Below are positions 34,901 through 47,671 of a stretch of DNA of 64,000 bases, in pieces; the stretch's first letter is position 1; every line of letters starts with the position of its first letter. The stretch is taken from NCBI GenBank assembly GCA_948567375.1, contig OX419756.1, positions 52,590,333 to 52,654,332 on the forward strand, read 5' to 3'. The notes beneath the pieces were generated by a model. That model searched no databases. It was given only the letters and a program-made list of their open reading frames with translations, and was not told the DNA's origin. Origin of the DNA: Lunularia cruciata (taxonomy: Eukaryota > Streptophyta > Marchantiopsida > Lunulariales > Lunulariaceae). The translations under genes and the position numbers were made by a program.

Positions 34901-37900
34901 GATCCTTGTTCTCCTTTGTCGACGTGATTTGTGGTGGTCGAGGTTGTCCATCATGTACGGGCTGGACTATGTTTGGTTGCTTGTGCTGAAAGCCATGGTC
35001 CTTGAGAAAAACCAAGTTCGGATGAGCTATTCTATGTAGAGGACATGTTTTCCTTGCTTTCATCCCTTTTTCGGTTGAATTTGGATCTGTGAGTCTGCTA
35101 AGTCATCCACCAGTGACTTCATATATTCGTACTTCGGATGCTATATTGGACAAGAGTTACGTTCCTTTGAGTGCTATATATCGTTTTTGTATTGGCAGTT
35201 TGTTTATTGCATTGTTTGTGCTTGGGTTAATACCATCCTTCCTTGATGCTACTGTACTTAGCACTTTAATTGTGCCGTCTTCTTCTCTCGCACCTCCCAG
35301 CACTTACTTTAGGTCAAAATTATTCTCTTGACTCACCAATCTAAAGGAAGGTTTACTTTGTCCGCTCTGCTGCTCTGGAGGGTGCCATAGTCTTGTCATC
35401 TCCATAAAATACTCTGCTCGTCGTTATCACAACAGGATTGGAAGTGTATGACTACGATGCTGCTGGAAGATCGCCAGTCTGATGAGCTGACGGACAGGGA
35501 TACGACAAACCTGGTTAGAGTCCTATCCGCATCAGTTAAGAAGGCTGTTGGTGAGAAGATTGTTCCTTCCAGTGATCATCGTAAAGTCACCTTGAGCAAG
35601 GCACAAAAGGTATGTTGAATTTCACCATCTCAGGTAACTTACAGCATGCCAGATTCTTGTTGGGGAAACAACCACCTCATCACCTTCTTGGTGAAGTGCA
35701 CTGGTGATATTTATGGACTTGGTCATTACCGTCAACCTACTCACGTGTCCTTTTCTACTGCAGGAGGCGTTGGAAATCAGCAAAAAGGACATGACCCTGG
35801 CCATGATTAAGTCCTTAACGAAACTTCTAAGAAAGTACTTGGCTGATCAAGCCAAAGTAGCGGCGCTTGTCGAGATCATATTTCATATGAAGCTGGAACT
35901 GTACTCATTACAACGCAAAGAGCAGGCAAACTCCTTTAAATCTTGCTATTATTGTTTGGCTTCTTCGCCAGTGTAATGCAGGAAAACCTTTGCAGTCAAA
36001 ACCTTTGCAGGAAATTATCCGGAGAGTTTTCTTTATATCAGTGCTCCTGGTTTTTCACATCTCAAGTTTGATTCAAGAGTTCAATTAAGCACCCTCGTTA
36101 ACTGATTCAGCTACTACTGTTCATTTATTCAGAGCTTTGCATCAGCACTCCAGTTGATAAAGGACGCGTTTGTCAAGCATGGCGACAACAACACTTTAAA
36201 GGCTTGTGTGAGATCTCTAGCATTTGCAGCCGAAGAAAGCCATGCAGATCTGCAGGACTCTGCACAACAGATTTTCAAGCAAACCGTTGATGATTTGTCA
36301 TCGAAGCTTAAGTCTGCAATAGGTCAAGCAGGGGTGAGTTGCGTCGTGGAAGGATTTGCGGTTGCACCCAAGAAGATCTCTTTGACGAGTTATAACAATA
36401 TTATTGCTTGAATGTCACTTGTGTTCAGCATGCTCGTTGTTCGTACCCTAAATGTTGCCACACCATACTCATCTAGAGAATGTGCTCGACAGGAAGCGGA
36501 TGACGATTACTCTCTGACTGTAAACCTGAGAAGAATGTATCAGCTGCAGCTAGCCATATGTGTTTCAAATGAAGGTTTACTATCTGACATGCTGGGTCTT
36601 TTGGACGATTTCAGTAATCTTGATGACGAGGTATGTATCTGGACGGAGGTCTGGACAGAGGTTAGAAGAAGGCATTATTGCGCTTGTTTGAGATTGCTAC
36701 TACGTTAATGATAAATATTTACAGCTCCCGCCAGAAGGTTTTGCTCATCTGAGCTACTGTAGTCTTTAGATCAGTTAATGGATCAATTTAAGGAAGATTC
36801 AATGAATATTGGATCTACCTTACTAATGTAAACGCATCAGATTAATATGTGAAAGCTATCTTCAACGCGCTAAAACTTCTAGTTTGTGTGCTAGTCATGT
36901 TCTCTGTATATCCTACCATGAACCCGCTGATATACGTTAGCCTTCTTGGCATTTGTCATCATGGATTTTTAAACTGACACCATTCTGGCCTTTTCCTTGA
37001 TTATCCCTTATCTTGCAGGTGGTTCGATTGATCTTCCTAAACTTGTTTCTAAATATCACTTGGTCACTGTCGGCTATTGACGTTCATGATCCAAATGAAG
37101 CTTTAGTTGCGTCATTGCTGACTACAAGAGCACGGCTAATCCACCATTTGTACATATTCATGGATTCTGTGCTCGAAAGCTGGGAACAAGGAATACCTCG
37201 AAATGTTTTCAGCTGCACCGTAAGCTTCCTTCAACTACATATACTGAATCATAAAAGAACTGTTCACAACATTCATTGCATACTATGAGATGAAAAGAGA
37301 ATAGGGAAGGAACTTGACTGTCTGCCTGGGGTTTTTAATATTTATCGAAGAACTGATTACTTTTTCCCTCAACAGATGTGCCTGATTCTGTCAGACATTT
37401 GGAGTCTATTTAGCGAAGCAAAGTTGGCCACTACAAAGCTGCGGTCACTCGGGTTCTGTCCGTCAGAGGATGTTCTTAGGAAGTTCTGGAAGCTGTGCGA
37501 ATATAGGCTCACATACATTGGTAATTATTGCTCAAATCGTGCGACTATATGCTGCAAAAGTGGGGGAGCTTTAGGGTCAAGCCCGCCTAGTGGAGTTAAG
37601 GCAGCACTAGAATGTTTCATTGTCCACACCCTGTACAGCCTGCCCACGTTATATGGACGGTTTAAGCTTTTATAAGAATCTGAGTCGTACTGTTTTCTGC
37701 TCTATAGGGCATGCTTCTCGCTCTCACTAACATTATTCACCTACAACGCTTCCTCTGCTATCTGCAGTCTTTGTGCTTCTATTGGTTTCTATGTATCGCT
37801 TATACTTAGCATGCTAGCCGCTCTTCTCTTCCTTTTCTGCTTTTCAATTATATTCCTCTCCCTAGAGGTAAATACAAACGTTCTTTTCTCCACATCTGAC

Positions 37901-40900
37901 CCTACAGGTGATACACAGATCAGTTACTCACTTTCACCCTTCTACCTTGCCGCCCGACTGCTGGACTGATGGTTTTCCTCTGCTGCCGTTCTGGTGTTCT
38001 ACATACCAGATAATTAATACTTTCTGCATTTTTTGTCAACGGATGGCTACAGCTAATACTGGCCTTCCTAACTCATCATCTTTTCAATGGTTTGTCTGAG
38101 CACCACTCAGGAAGAACCTAGTTTGCCTTGGCACTTGTGAGCAAAAGAACATAAACTCGGGACGGGACATACTGGCATTCCATCCAGCTATCTTGACTCC
38201 CCGCAGGGCTTTGGCAAAGTCGTCGTTGTTTTCATGCAGACTTACTACCGAAAGACTGCTTCTTCTATATTGTGTTTTGTAGTGTTGACAGACCCATGCT
38301 GACATAGAGCAGGCAGGGGTTAATCCCAGTCCTCATACACTTGCTCTGGGAACGCCTTGAAATTGTTGAGACTCGGGCAGATCATGGCCTATGTATTAAC
38401 ATTTTCATGCCGTCACTAAGTCATGGCTCGCTCCCATGGTTACACTTGCTCAAACTCACGATGTACTGCAGGTACGATGCATCACATGTACCGATCCTAA
38501 ACCCTCTATGCAGACTCACTCAGGCTTAAGTTTGTATGTAATTGATAGTTATGACGGTCTTCAGTGGGTTACCATCATATGTCGGAGTCAGTCCTTTCAG
38601 ACGTGGGTGTGGAACGGGGTTTTTTACAACGGGTTCTCTATTCCATTGCACAAATATGTGCTGCCGTAGAACCTTACCAGTTGCTTCGTTAGTGCACGAG
38701 TAAATCTTGTGCCCTCTTACCTGGCTTGTAACCTGCCTTAGTGGAGCTACTGAGGCTTCTTTGCTCTTTGCACTTGATGGTCAGTCCAACTCTGGTTTTC
38801 TATTGGTCTGCATGAGCATGTGGTGCTGCTTATTTTGATTGAGCTACTCCGGATCCTGGGTATAACAATTGGTCCTGCTTAGAATGCAGATGACACGGAA
38901 GAGGAAGTCACAGAAGGACCGAATGCAGAGTTTCTAAATGAAAAGGATATGGTCATGACAGCAGCTGCAAAGCTTATTGCACATGATATGGTTCCCAAGG
39001 TTAGTGACCTACTCGCGACTTCTTAGAGGCAACCAAGTGGATAGTCTCGTTAACAGCCTTCGTTAGCGTTGTGGAAAAATCGCCCATGCTCATCATTTGC
39101 TGAAATGCATCGTCATAAGGATGTCATGTCTCTGAAGCGCTGCGATTGCATGTCCAGGTCCTAGTCAACATAGGATGTCCTTTAGTGTATAAGATTTTTG
39201 GCAAATGTTAGAATATTCCCTCATTTGTTGTTCTCTTAACTTTTGCAGGAGGTCCTTGGACCAGAAATACTCTCACATTATGCGCTACATGGGAAGATCA
39301 TATCGGAGACTGTCAAACAACTCCTTGCGAAAGTAAAACAGCAGCTACATGCAGATGATTTGTCAGGCCTGTACTTGAATGCCATGAAACGAGTAAGATT
39401 TCTGGCTACTCTACAGTTACCCAAATTGCTCGCCGATTAGTTTATTACGCTTATATTCAGTCAGAAGTTGCCACATTTAAATATACTTATGTATTGGGAA
39501 TCTAGTAGAGATATAATATGCCTACTATTCCGGCAGTGCTAGGTCGCACTATTTCCTTTCGTTCTGTAATTTTGAGCTATCTGCCAGTTGTGCTGTCAAA
39601 GCAACAAATTGTTCTACTGACAAGATTAAGGTTGAGCAGACGTTTGCTAAGCTTTACTCCATTCTTCCTGGTCTTTCCATAGGCATATCAGCGTCACCTG
39701 GACGAAGTCTCGGGGAGTGATGAAGACTTGTCAATGAGTCCATCGTTTGCTGCTTGTAAGGATCTGGCGGCCCGGTTGTCAAGCTCGTTCCTAGGCATGG
39801 CTCGTGCCAAATACCGACCGAGCATCCTGGAAATTGTCAAAGGTGGAATGAAATACGCTTTTCACGAGGCCCCAAAACAACTCTCTTTCCTGGAAGGTGG
39901 TGTCATACAATTTGCTCTGAAATTACCTGCTACAGACATCCGGGAAATGTAAGTTTGTACTGTCCGTTCCACATACTGAACCACAATTAACGTCGTTTTC
40001 TCCAAGGTTTGAAGGGAGAGTGAAGATTTGATTCATGTGATTTAGACTCTGTCGATAGTTGTTACGTGTTGGGTTTAGTATATGTAGTTTTGGTAAAATT
40101 CCTCCAACACTAGCTGCCAGACTGGGTCATTTTCGGGATAATCAATACGTACTCCCCCTTCTCCTAATAGTCTCTCTGCGCGTCCATTTTGGAACAGCCT
40201 CGCAGATATTGAGCCAAGAGTACGAGGGGTCGACACAGACCAGGATCCAAGTGGATGGCGACCTTACTTCACCTTTGTTGAGCTTCTTCGAGAAAAGAGT
40301 GCCAGACACGACATGCCCTCTGGTATCCACCTTTGACACCTTTATGTCGAGAATATCTACTCCCTTAGCTCTGCACGATTGTTTCCTGACTTCCGAAGTA
40401 ACCCAACAAATAGCCTTAGGTGTAACAGAACTTTCTTTGTCCTTTGGCGCTATTTGAGATTTGCTCGTTTATGTTATGATTGGTATACTTATCCAGGTGA
40501 GAAGGACGGCGCCGCACATACACAACCCCCTCGATCACGGAGACGGATAGCCAAGAAAGGAGTTAAAGGCAAGAAACTTTTTGAAGCCCATTATACATCT
40601 AGTGAAGAAGAGGAGGTAGAAGAAGTCCCCACGGAGTCGGATAATGACCACGAAGAAGTGGAGGAGGACGAAGACGATGACACTCCTCTTTACAGCATTC
40701 GCCAGTCAGTGAAGACCGGTAGAAGATCCAACCTGACGACTCGTCCTAACGTGTCAAGACTGGCCACAATGGAAGTCTCCAGAGAAATCTCATCTCCTTC
40801 TGCTGATAATGTTGAGGTTGAGGAACATGAAGTTGATCCTGCTCGGGTGAGCCCAGATGGTGCAATGTATGAGGTAATGACTGCCACTGAGGAGCAGCTG

Positions 40901-41339
40901 CCATCAGCTAACAATATATGGAGACCATCCTATTCCATGTCAGAGCAGCCAAGAGGAAACGCCAACTGGAGACCATCTCCGTCGAGATTAGGATACGAGG
41001 ATGAAGACCTTTCTAGAGGGTCGAGCAAGGTAAGTTAGTGCATTTAAATCTAAAATTTTCGATGTACTTTACTGAAGTAGACGCAGAACTTTACATATAT
41101 TACCACATCCTTGTTCTGGTTGCTGGCTTACAGGTTCCTTCTTTACCTATAATCTTGTCTAGTCCGTTTTAATTACACAATTGTGATATTATTTAAGTAG
41201 TATTACTGTTTGGATGCAGGATGATTCTCCTTCTAATAGTAGTGACGTCGTAAGAACTAAACGAATACGCAGCAAACTACAAAATAGGCCTTTCTCGACA
41301 GATGAAATCGGAAGTGGTGAAGGCCATAGCGAATTTTGA
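25945..41339 (+). CDS. SCC3: Sister chromatid cohesion protein SCC3 (STAG/SA cohesin subunit)
   Basis: The HEAT-repeat cohesin subunit that binds the SCC1/RAD21 kleisin and DNA in the nucleus and is needed for sister-chromatid cohesion. I traced 22 coding exons: 25945-26043, 26131-26248, 26530-26642, 26767-26859, 27073-27236, 27422-27658, 27891-28035, 28280-28458, 28661-28785, 34762-34889, 35436-35609, 35764-35925, 36133-36333, 36493-36630, 37019-37219, 37376-37520, 38890-38999, 39249-39392, 39683-39948, 40198-40322, 40497-41029, 41220-41339. Phases join throughout: 3,720 nt, 1,239 residues. The acidic N-terminus ([12 protein letters not shown]) is followed by a basic linker, then the STAG region from about residue 142 ([19 protein letters not shown]) and the stromalin conserved domain (about 275-380; [25 protein letters not shown]). 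[11 protein letters not shown] near residue 1000 and an acidic/basic tail (about 1023-1239) are plant-like. Intron 12 uses a GC donor; the others are GT-AG. Intron 9 carries copia C1 antisense. The exons show no lesion. The start was chosen as the first ATG after the acceptor-like TTTAG. Confidence 0.95.
28965..29427 (-). repeat. Solo LTR of a C1-like copia subfamily in SCC3 intron 9
   Basis: Starts TGATGAGAACC and ends CCAACA on the plus strand, flanked by CCTTA at 28960-28964 and 29428-29432. The left two thirds match the C1 LTRs; the right third differs and lacks the 17-bp repeats. It is therefore an older or different subfamily member reduced to one LTR. Confidence 0.88.
29433..29905 (-). 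repeat. 3' LTR of C1
   Basis: Contains four 17-bp units of the CATGTATCTAGYCTARt type at 29814-29880 and the perfect palindrome AGCCCTAATTAGGGCT. In element orientation these sit in the U3 region. Confidence 0.9.
29954..31600 (-). pseudogene. C1 reverse transcriptase and RNase H
   Basis: 31600-31058 carries the linker and the start of the polymerase ([13 protein letters not shown]), then runs out of frame at about 31270. 31179-30121 holds [26 protein letters not shown] and YVDDLLLLG (catalytic YVDD), followed by RNase H ([30 protein letters not shown]). A shift near 30180 leads to 30178-29954, with [15 protein letters not shown] and DVFTKHYLK, the usual copia end. All catalytic motifs of reverse transcriptase are intact; only frameshifts inactivate it. 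Confidence 0.93.
31611..33584 (-). pseudogene. C1 nucleocapsid, protease and integrase
   Basis: 657 open codons. The zinc knuckle [14 protein letters not shown] has tyrosine for the second cysteine. Protease is FLDSGATSH. Integrase has the region [14 protein letters not shown] (first zinc histidine lost) with C-x2-C, and a core with [22 protein letters not shown] and [12 protein letters not shown] (D, D, E). The tail holds [16 protein letters not shown]. The frame joins gag only after a shift near 33,550. Confidence 0.92.
33539..34120 (-). pseudogene. C1 gag
   Basis: 193 codons from an ATG only four bases inside the 5' LTR end. [17 protein letters not shown] is the conserved copia gag start; [15 protein letters not shown] and [14 protein letters not shown] follow. 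The ATG lies within the putative primer-binding site. The frame ends at TAG near 33539, where a shift separates it from the nucleocapsid and pol. Confidence 0.9.
34111..34124 (-). promoter_or_regulatory. C1 primer-binding site matching the anticodon arm of initiator tRNA-Met
   Basis: The plus strand reads GTGGGCCCATAACC directly next to the LTR. As I recall the plant initiator tRNA-Met, this is its anticodon stem-loop including CAU. A half-tRNA primer of this kind is known for Drosophila copia, yeast Ty5 and Volvox Osser. The usual plant site TGGTATCAGAGC is absent here. The gag ATG is the complement of the CAU anticodon. Confidence 0.75.
34125..34607 (-). repeat. 5' LTR of C1
   Basis: Five 17-bp units at 34499-34580 (one more than in the other LTR), the palindrome AGCCCTAATTAGGGCT, and a TATA-like CATATATATG that would be upstream of the start site in element orientation. 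Confidence 0.9.
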
Positions 41340-42502
41340 TATATCGGTCAACATCAGATGTTACCGAGTACGGCCCCGATTTCTCCAGGGAGCTTACTCA
41401 GGCACTGGTCTTTTCCGCAGAGTTGGACTGCAGCAGAGAAGAGCCTCCGGTATGTCTATTCACTCGTATGAGGACTTCGGTAAGAAAATGCATGTACAGA
41501 AGGTAGAAAGCGGCAACCAAATCCTGGCTGTTCCACATGTGCAAGATACCCGCATTTTGTGGTCTGTAGCAGTATGTGGAAAAGAGGTCTTAAGTAGAAA
41601 CTTGCTACGGACCTCACAGGTAGATAACTGGAAATTCTTTTAAACTTCCCGCAACGCCTGCTTAGCCGGAAGGTCTCTGCCAGACGAGTTTGATTGTCGT
41701 AGATTCTGTTCTAGAATTGGAGTCGTGAGTTGTTTTAGTGTGATGGTGGACTTTCAATCATCACACTCGTTGATGAAACCCGAAAATCAACTCAACTATC
41801 GCAACAAACACGAAATGTCGCTATCAGTGAGCGGTTTGTTGCATCGGAAGCTCTTGGGTTACTGGGCTGGTGCTTTACAGATAAAGTCATACTTCTCTAG
41901 TTTAAATAGACCCCGTAGTCCTAGATGGCTGCCCTTGTATCAACGTTGAATCACATCACAAATCTCGCGTGGTAAATTCGAGCCAACAACACAAGACTTT
42001 AGCAGCCCTACTAATCTTATCCACTACTTCGTAACATGGCCACCTAACGTTCAGTTCCTGCATAATCTTGCAAACATACGTCTGGACATTTCCAGCTTGT
42101 TGCCCGCAAACGCAGGACTGCTAGAAGGATATTGTTACATGGTGACCCATCAGGTCAAGGTTCGTACCAAATTGTGAATATGGGGATACATCTTGCTAAT
42201 TTTTCGACAACAGGAAAGTAAGAACCAGCAAGACGAGCGTTTCCAAAAGATCCGTCTTGCCCCCTTTTGCTCGATACCCGATCGGAATTGAGGGTCAAGT
42301 TCACGCAACAGCGTCAATCCTCTCATTGTTCCAGCCTTCCTTTCTCCGCTGTCCGATCTGCCCATGAGACCTGATGGTTAGTTGATTGCAAGTTCCCAAA
42401 CTAGAATCGATAGTCCACAGGGTCAACACCTCTACTGTTCCATCCTTTCTCCGATCTCATAGTCTGCTCATGAAACCCGTTTGAAATTGTGCCTCCAGAG
42501 AT
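41340..42502. other. SCC3 3' flank, no recognised gene
   Basis: About 1.2 kb between the SCC3 stop codon and the truncated LTR of copia C2. It should hold the 3' untranslated region. I saw no clear AATAAA signal and no protein similarity. Confidence 0.45.
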
Positions 42503-42695
42503 TGTACTATCTTTGGATGCATACACACAAAGAGAGACAGAGTTGAGTTGAGTAGAGTAATGTTGTAAGGAATCAAACAGTGTCTACTTTGGTGAGGCTA
42601 AGAAAGCTCCGAGTTATGATGTTTGATACATCAGAAGCAAGAATGATTAAAGATAGACTTTCACTTTCATTCAGAGGAAACAACAATTCTTATCA

Positions 42696-43865
42696 TGTTA
42701 TAGGCACACAGTTTGCACTAGGATCGATGAGAGGACTCAAATAGCTAGAGAAATTGAGTGAGCACAATTTTATATCTTTGTTTAGTGAAATCCATCCTAA
42801 ATAGTTATGATTACTTGGACATGTATTAAAGATTTTTGATACTGATGACACAGAGTCCAACATAAGGGAAAGAGCGAAGCACTCTACAACCAAGAGATTT
42901 CTCTTACATGCTATGCAGAAGCAAGTCAAAGATATGGTAGATAGTTACTCTTGGAATTGTGAAATTTGGGTGAAACTCAAGAGTTTATTTAATGTTGAGA
43001 AATTAGAGGCACCTAATCAAAATTGGGTAAAGCTGTTGTCCATAAAAATGAGAGGGGATGATGTGTTCACCAAGCACTTGTCAAGAGTACAAAAAAGCTT
43101 CAAGAAGTTTTGAGAGGGTGGGGTACAATTTGGAGAGAAATATGAGATTAATCATCTCTTATACACACTTTCTTCAAACGGTGACTTTTTAGTGGCTCAG
43201 AAGGTTCAACTTGTTGAGATTGTCACGTGGGAGTATGTGGCAAACAAGTTGATAGAGTTCAATAGAAGATAGAAAGGTAAAAGAGAAGAAGCAAGGTACA
43301 AATGAGATGTTGGATGTTGCTTTATTTATTGATTCACAATCAAGGAAAGACCTAGGTAGAAGATTGAACATACTTGGAAGGAAGGTGGCCTCTGCAACAA
43401 GGATTGTTATTTTTGCCATGAAAGAGGTTATATTACACCTTTGTGTCTTAAGAAAAAAGAGAGGAGAGAATGAGAGATGAAGAAGGTAAGAAGGAGATTA
43501 TACCTCGCAAAAGGATGCAAACTTGCAAGCTATGCATAGAATGCAAAAAAATAAAATGGCATAGAGAGTGACGAGGAAGGATACTTGGAGGAAGAGTTGG
43601 ATAGTGTGTTGATTGCAGAATCCTAAAAATGGTAAAATAGTTCATGGATTTTGGAGCTACTTCTCACATTTGTTTCCAAAGAAAGCTATTCTCATCTCTT
43701 CAACCAATGAAAGCTCCCAAGAGTGTTCGCTCTGGCCTTGGGATTTTGAATCTAGTGTTAGGAAGCGGCAAGGTTCCTATTGTCTTCATGGGAGGACCTT
43801 ACACAAGTTCTTATAAGAGCTATTTGGAGAAGGTTCTCTACATTCCCAAATATACCAATACTTAA
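42696..43865 (+). pseudogene. C2 gag, nucleocapsid and protease
   Basis: Gag pieces include MQKQVKDMVDSYSWNCEIW and VKLKSLFNVEKLEAPNQNW (42913-43113). A knuckle near 43400-43440 reads CYFCHERGYITPLC: here both first cysteines are kept but histidine is tyrosine, the opposite lesion to C1. Protease is DFGATSHICFQRKLFS (43644 on). The frame is broken several times. Confidence 0.85.
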
Positions 43866-45199
43866 TGTAAATACACCTTTTGCTTGAATATGGAATGTAA
43901 TTTTAGTTCAGGAGTCTTGGAAAGCAATGTACTTTGAGAAAGGAGAGAGTAATGGAAAGCAATGTACTCTGAAGAAAGGAAAGCTTGTTATTGGGTATGG
44001 AGCTTGTAACAACCTAATGTCTACATACTAATAGTAAAAGTGTAAGAATATGTCTATCTCACAAGGATACATATCAAAAATTGCTAGAAGTGAAGGGAAA
44101 GTGTCACAAAGTGCAAATTTTTTATTTGTTTAACCTCTTGGGCAAAATCCACTCCTAATAAGAGGGTAGAGTAATCTACTATTGCACTATGTAGAAACTT
44201 GAAAATCTCATAAATCACCCTCAAAACTAATTGTAAGCAAAGTTACCTTGAAGGTGATGGTGCACTTTGCCTACAAGCCACCAACCTTGATAGCATGTTC
44301 TACTCTTCCTTGTAGGCATGCCACTTAAGGGGCTTAATTAAAAAGAAAATCTCCTTGAATTTTGATTTTGTGTTGATGATTGCACTTAAGATTGATCAAA
44401 TCCATCATTGTGCTACTCTACATATTTAGACTCCAATTGCCAACCCTTCCTCTTAGATTTAACAATTGCAATCCTTCACTAAGATTCATACATCTACATT
44501 GGCAAGGGCAATCAAGTAGGATACTAGATGAATTCAAATTGGAGTTTGATGTGATCCAAAATTGTATGGAAAAGTTGACATGTTCATTATTGACTGGAGC
44601 CTTACGTACAATTTCCTACTAATTCTACTACTACACTCTTCCTCAAAGAGTCTTAAATGGCTAAGTGTGTTCCTTGCAAAACCTAAGTACTCCGCCACCA
44701 TCAATTACGGGTCTTGATTTCTATGTTATCCTACTCTAATTGCCTAATTAGATTTTATCAAATACCATGGAAGTTGTTAGTTCTTCCCTTAAGTATGCAC
44801 TACAAGTAATGAATGTTCTTCCTAAGTTATTGTATTGAAGTGTTCTTTGTCTGGAACTCGATCAAATGTCATTCACCTTAAAAATTATATTGGGTTAGCC
44901 TTTGGTCTAGTTCTTAAATTAAAAATGCACAAAGAACTTCCACATCCACGAAGATAGGTTGGGAAGTTCTTGCAAGTAACTAACATAGTATATGTACAAT
45001 CACTAAAAAAGATAAACAAATGTACACCAATCCAATACTATGGTTCCTTCCCGTACTTTAGCTATCTTTGGCTCCATTTTTTGTTCGGAAGAATATGCAC
45101 AATTACTAGAAAATATAAAAATATGTACACCAATCCAATATTATGGTTCCTTCTAGTACTTTGGCTATCTTTGGCTTCACACTTTGTCGGGAAGAACAT

Positions 45200-46600
45200 C
45201 CTTTGCACTTGAGTTGTTGAAGAAATCTTTAAATCCACTACTTGTAATCAATAATCTTCAACAAGTACAAGTTCTTTGCTTTGTTGAATTTTGGATCAGC
45301 ATGTCTTTTAAGCCAAAGAGCAAGCTGGTCCATCTATTTTTCCTCATAATTTTTCACTTTTAGATTTTGAGCTTGAAACCATAGTTCATTAATCTGGCAA
45401 TTTGTACCTTTCCCTGTGGCTTCTTTTAGGAGCATTTCTACAAATTGCACACAGACTTCTTCCACTTGCTAGAGTTCTTCCTTCTTCTTCATCTCAATGT
45501 GTAGGCACTTTGCATGAAAGTCTTCTTCTGTCCTCTTATGCCTTTACTCAAGTTCTGCTCCATTCTATAGGATCAAAGCCAACTCCTTTGCTTGAACCTC
45601 CAATTATGTTGCTACCTCTTTCTTATATTCAAGCATATGCCAATCCAAATTTGTATTCCTAACCTTGAGATTGTTCAACTCTTTGCATAGGCTCTGCACC
45701 TCCTCATCTCAAGCTTGGAGTTGATCCTCATAATTGAGCTCTTTCTCCTTCTTCTCCATCCTCAAATTTCCTAACTCCAATTGTACTCTACCCAATTCCT
45801 TCTCCTAAACTTGGAGAATGGAAGCAAGACAAGCCTTTTGATTTGTCTCTTCAAACATTTCATGTTCAAGGAGTTCACCTTCTTTGCTTCCTCCTTGTAG
45901 TGATCTCGATTCAAGTTCACTTCCTTGTGGAGCTTACTCTCTTAGGCTCTCTTAGTGTAGATTTCCTTATGCATCCTCTGGACCAAGGTGGTATAATCTA
46001 CAATCTTTGGACACTTTTGCTATTACTATTGTTGCAAGAGTTACATTGATTGTAAAACCACTCCCACAAATGAATGATAAAGTAGACCCCTTTTAAACTT
46101 GGCTAGTAGTGATTTGGCTTGATCTTTCTTCCTTCTCTTGGAAGATTGGGACTTCCATTTCCTTTATGATATGCATTGGACTCTCCTCTACCTCTACATC
46201 TATCTCTTCTTCCAATTTGGCCGCATTCTTATCTTTGGGCCGAACGACATTTGGAACCTTGTGACAAAGTTCCTCTCCTTCCTTTGAATGCTTCTCTTTC
46301 TTTAATATAGATGAGGATTGAGGAGTGGGGCTTAGGGATTTAGGCTCTAGTCCAATCACCTCCTTCTATGCTACATCTACCTCATCATCATCTTATGCTT
46401 CTTCATGTTCTTTTGTTATTGGGAGTATGGGGCAGACTAAGCATCCTCAAACTATTCTTCTTCTTTGTGGTCTTCCTCCTTAGATTGTAGAGTGAAGGAT
46501 CTTTTTCTTCTTCAATCTCTTCCTCCAAACCAATTGCTTCTTCTTCTTTGGAGGTCACTTTGATGATCAAAGTGTTCTTCTTTGCACACTTCTTGGTTCA
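45200..46600 (-). pseudogene. Decayed Glu/Lys-rich, coiled-coil-like reading frame
   Basis: On the minus strand, frames around 46359-46093 (HSKEGEELCHKVPN, AAKLEEEIDVEVEES) and 45.3-45.9 kb give Leu/Glu/Lys-rich stretches such as ELNNLKVRN, interrupted by stops. This resembles a long coiled coil, but I do not recognise a family. It may be the cargo of the insertion at 44006-48513. Confidence 0.3.
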
Positions 46601-47066
46601 TTGTCTCATGGATAATCTTGAAATTGGTTGCATCTCAATCCAAGAGCAAGAATCCCATGTGCTTGCTTTGAATCAAATTTCTCTTGTAGTACACTACCCA
46701 AGCATTCATTGTTGGGTTTTGGAGGATGGCTTTTGAGGCCTTCCTCATGGGTTTTTGAATCAACACCATTCTCTCAAAGACTAAGGAACAAAAGTGAAGG
46801 TTTGTTCAACTTTAAAGACTAGGAAAGTACCACAACAAAGGGTCAAATTTGAGATTGATTGTGCTTAATGTATTGCTTTCAATGCAAAAAGTGAAAATGG
46901 ACATTCCTCACTTTGTTCTATAGACAAAGTCTTCAATCATTCTTTAACCAAAGACTGGTTGGGTCATCCTTCTTCCTTGTCACTGATTCAATGTCAAGTA
47001 CTACTTGTACAAAAAAAGATCACTCCTCCAACGGTCCAGATTGAAATGCAAGCATTGGGCCAAATA

Positions 47067-47620
47067 TGCAATATCATTAGCTAGACAAATTATCTAGAGG
47101 TGAAAATTGGCTTGGTAATATCTTTAGTGATGTTACATACAATGAACTATATAGATCATATAGATGTGTCACCAAAAGAGTACTTTCATTAATAGGCCAA
47201 AGATCGAAAACATCTTGAAAACTTTAGAGTCAATTTTGGAAGACTAAACAAAAGAATTAGATCTCAAAGATATAAAGTTCTCTTCCCCTTGTTTGTCTTG
47301 TGTAGATATTTCCAATGATACCTCACCCATGTTGTTTTGAGTTTCTTACAAGAATATTCACAAAATATTCTCTTTGGTCAACTTGTTTGACCAACCAAAA
47401 AGGACAAAGATTGACATATCACCAATCCATACAACTAATTTAAGGGTGTAACTTGCTAACATATCACCAATCCATATATCTAACCTAAGGGTGTAGCATT
47501 ATTTGAAGAGATCTTCTTTGCTATATAATAAAGACAAGGTGCTCCTTTGGGGGTATCGGAGTATTGAGGAATGAAATCTTGTATTTCTCTTGGGGTTTCT
47601 CATATACTCAAAATGATGCA
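47067..47620 (+). repeat. Family A LTR, left arm of an inverted pair
   Basis: Begins TGCAATATCATTAGC (consensus TGTAATACC) and ends near AAAATGATGCA. The inverted partner lies about 50 bp to the right. Confidence 0.8.
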
Positions 47621-47671
47621 AAATGCTAAGTCATCCTCAGAATGAAAACCACCTTTCTTAATTTGGAAAGG

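Noticed and set aside
40059..40457. 133-codon open frame overlapping SCC3 exon 20
   Set aside because: It is in a different frame from the conserved [11 protein letters not shown] segment and spans intron borders; a shadow of the real exon.
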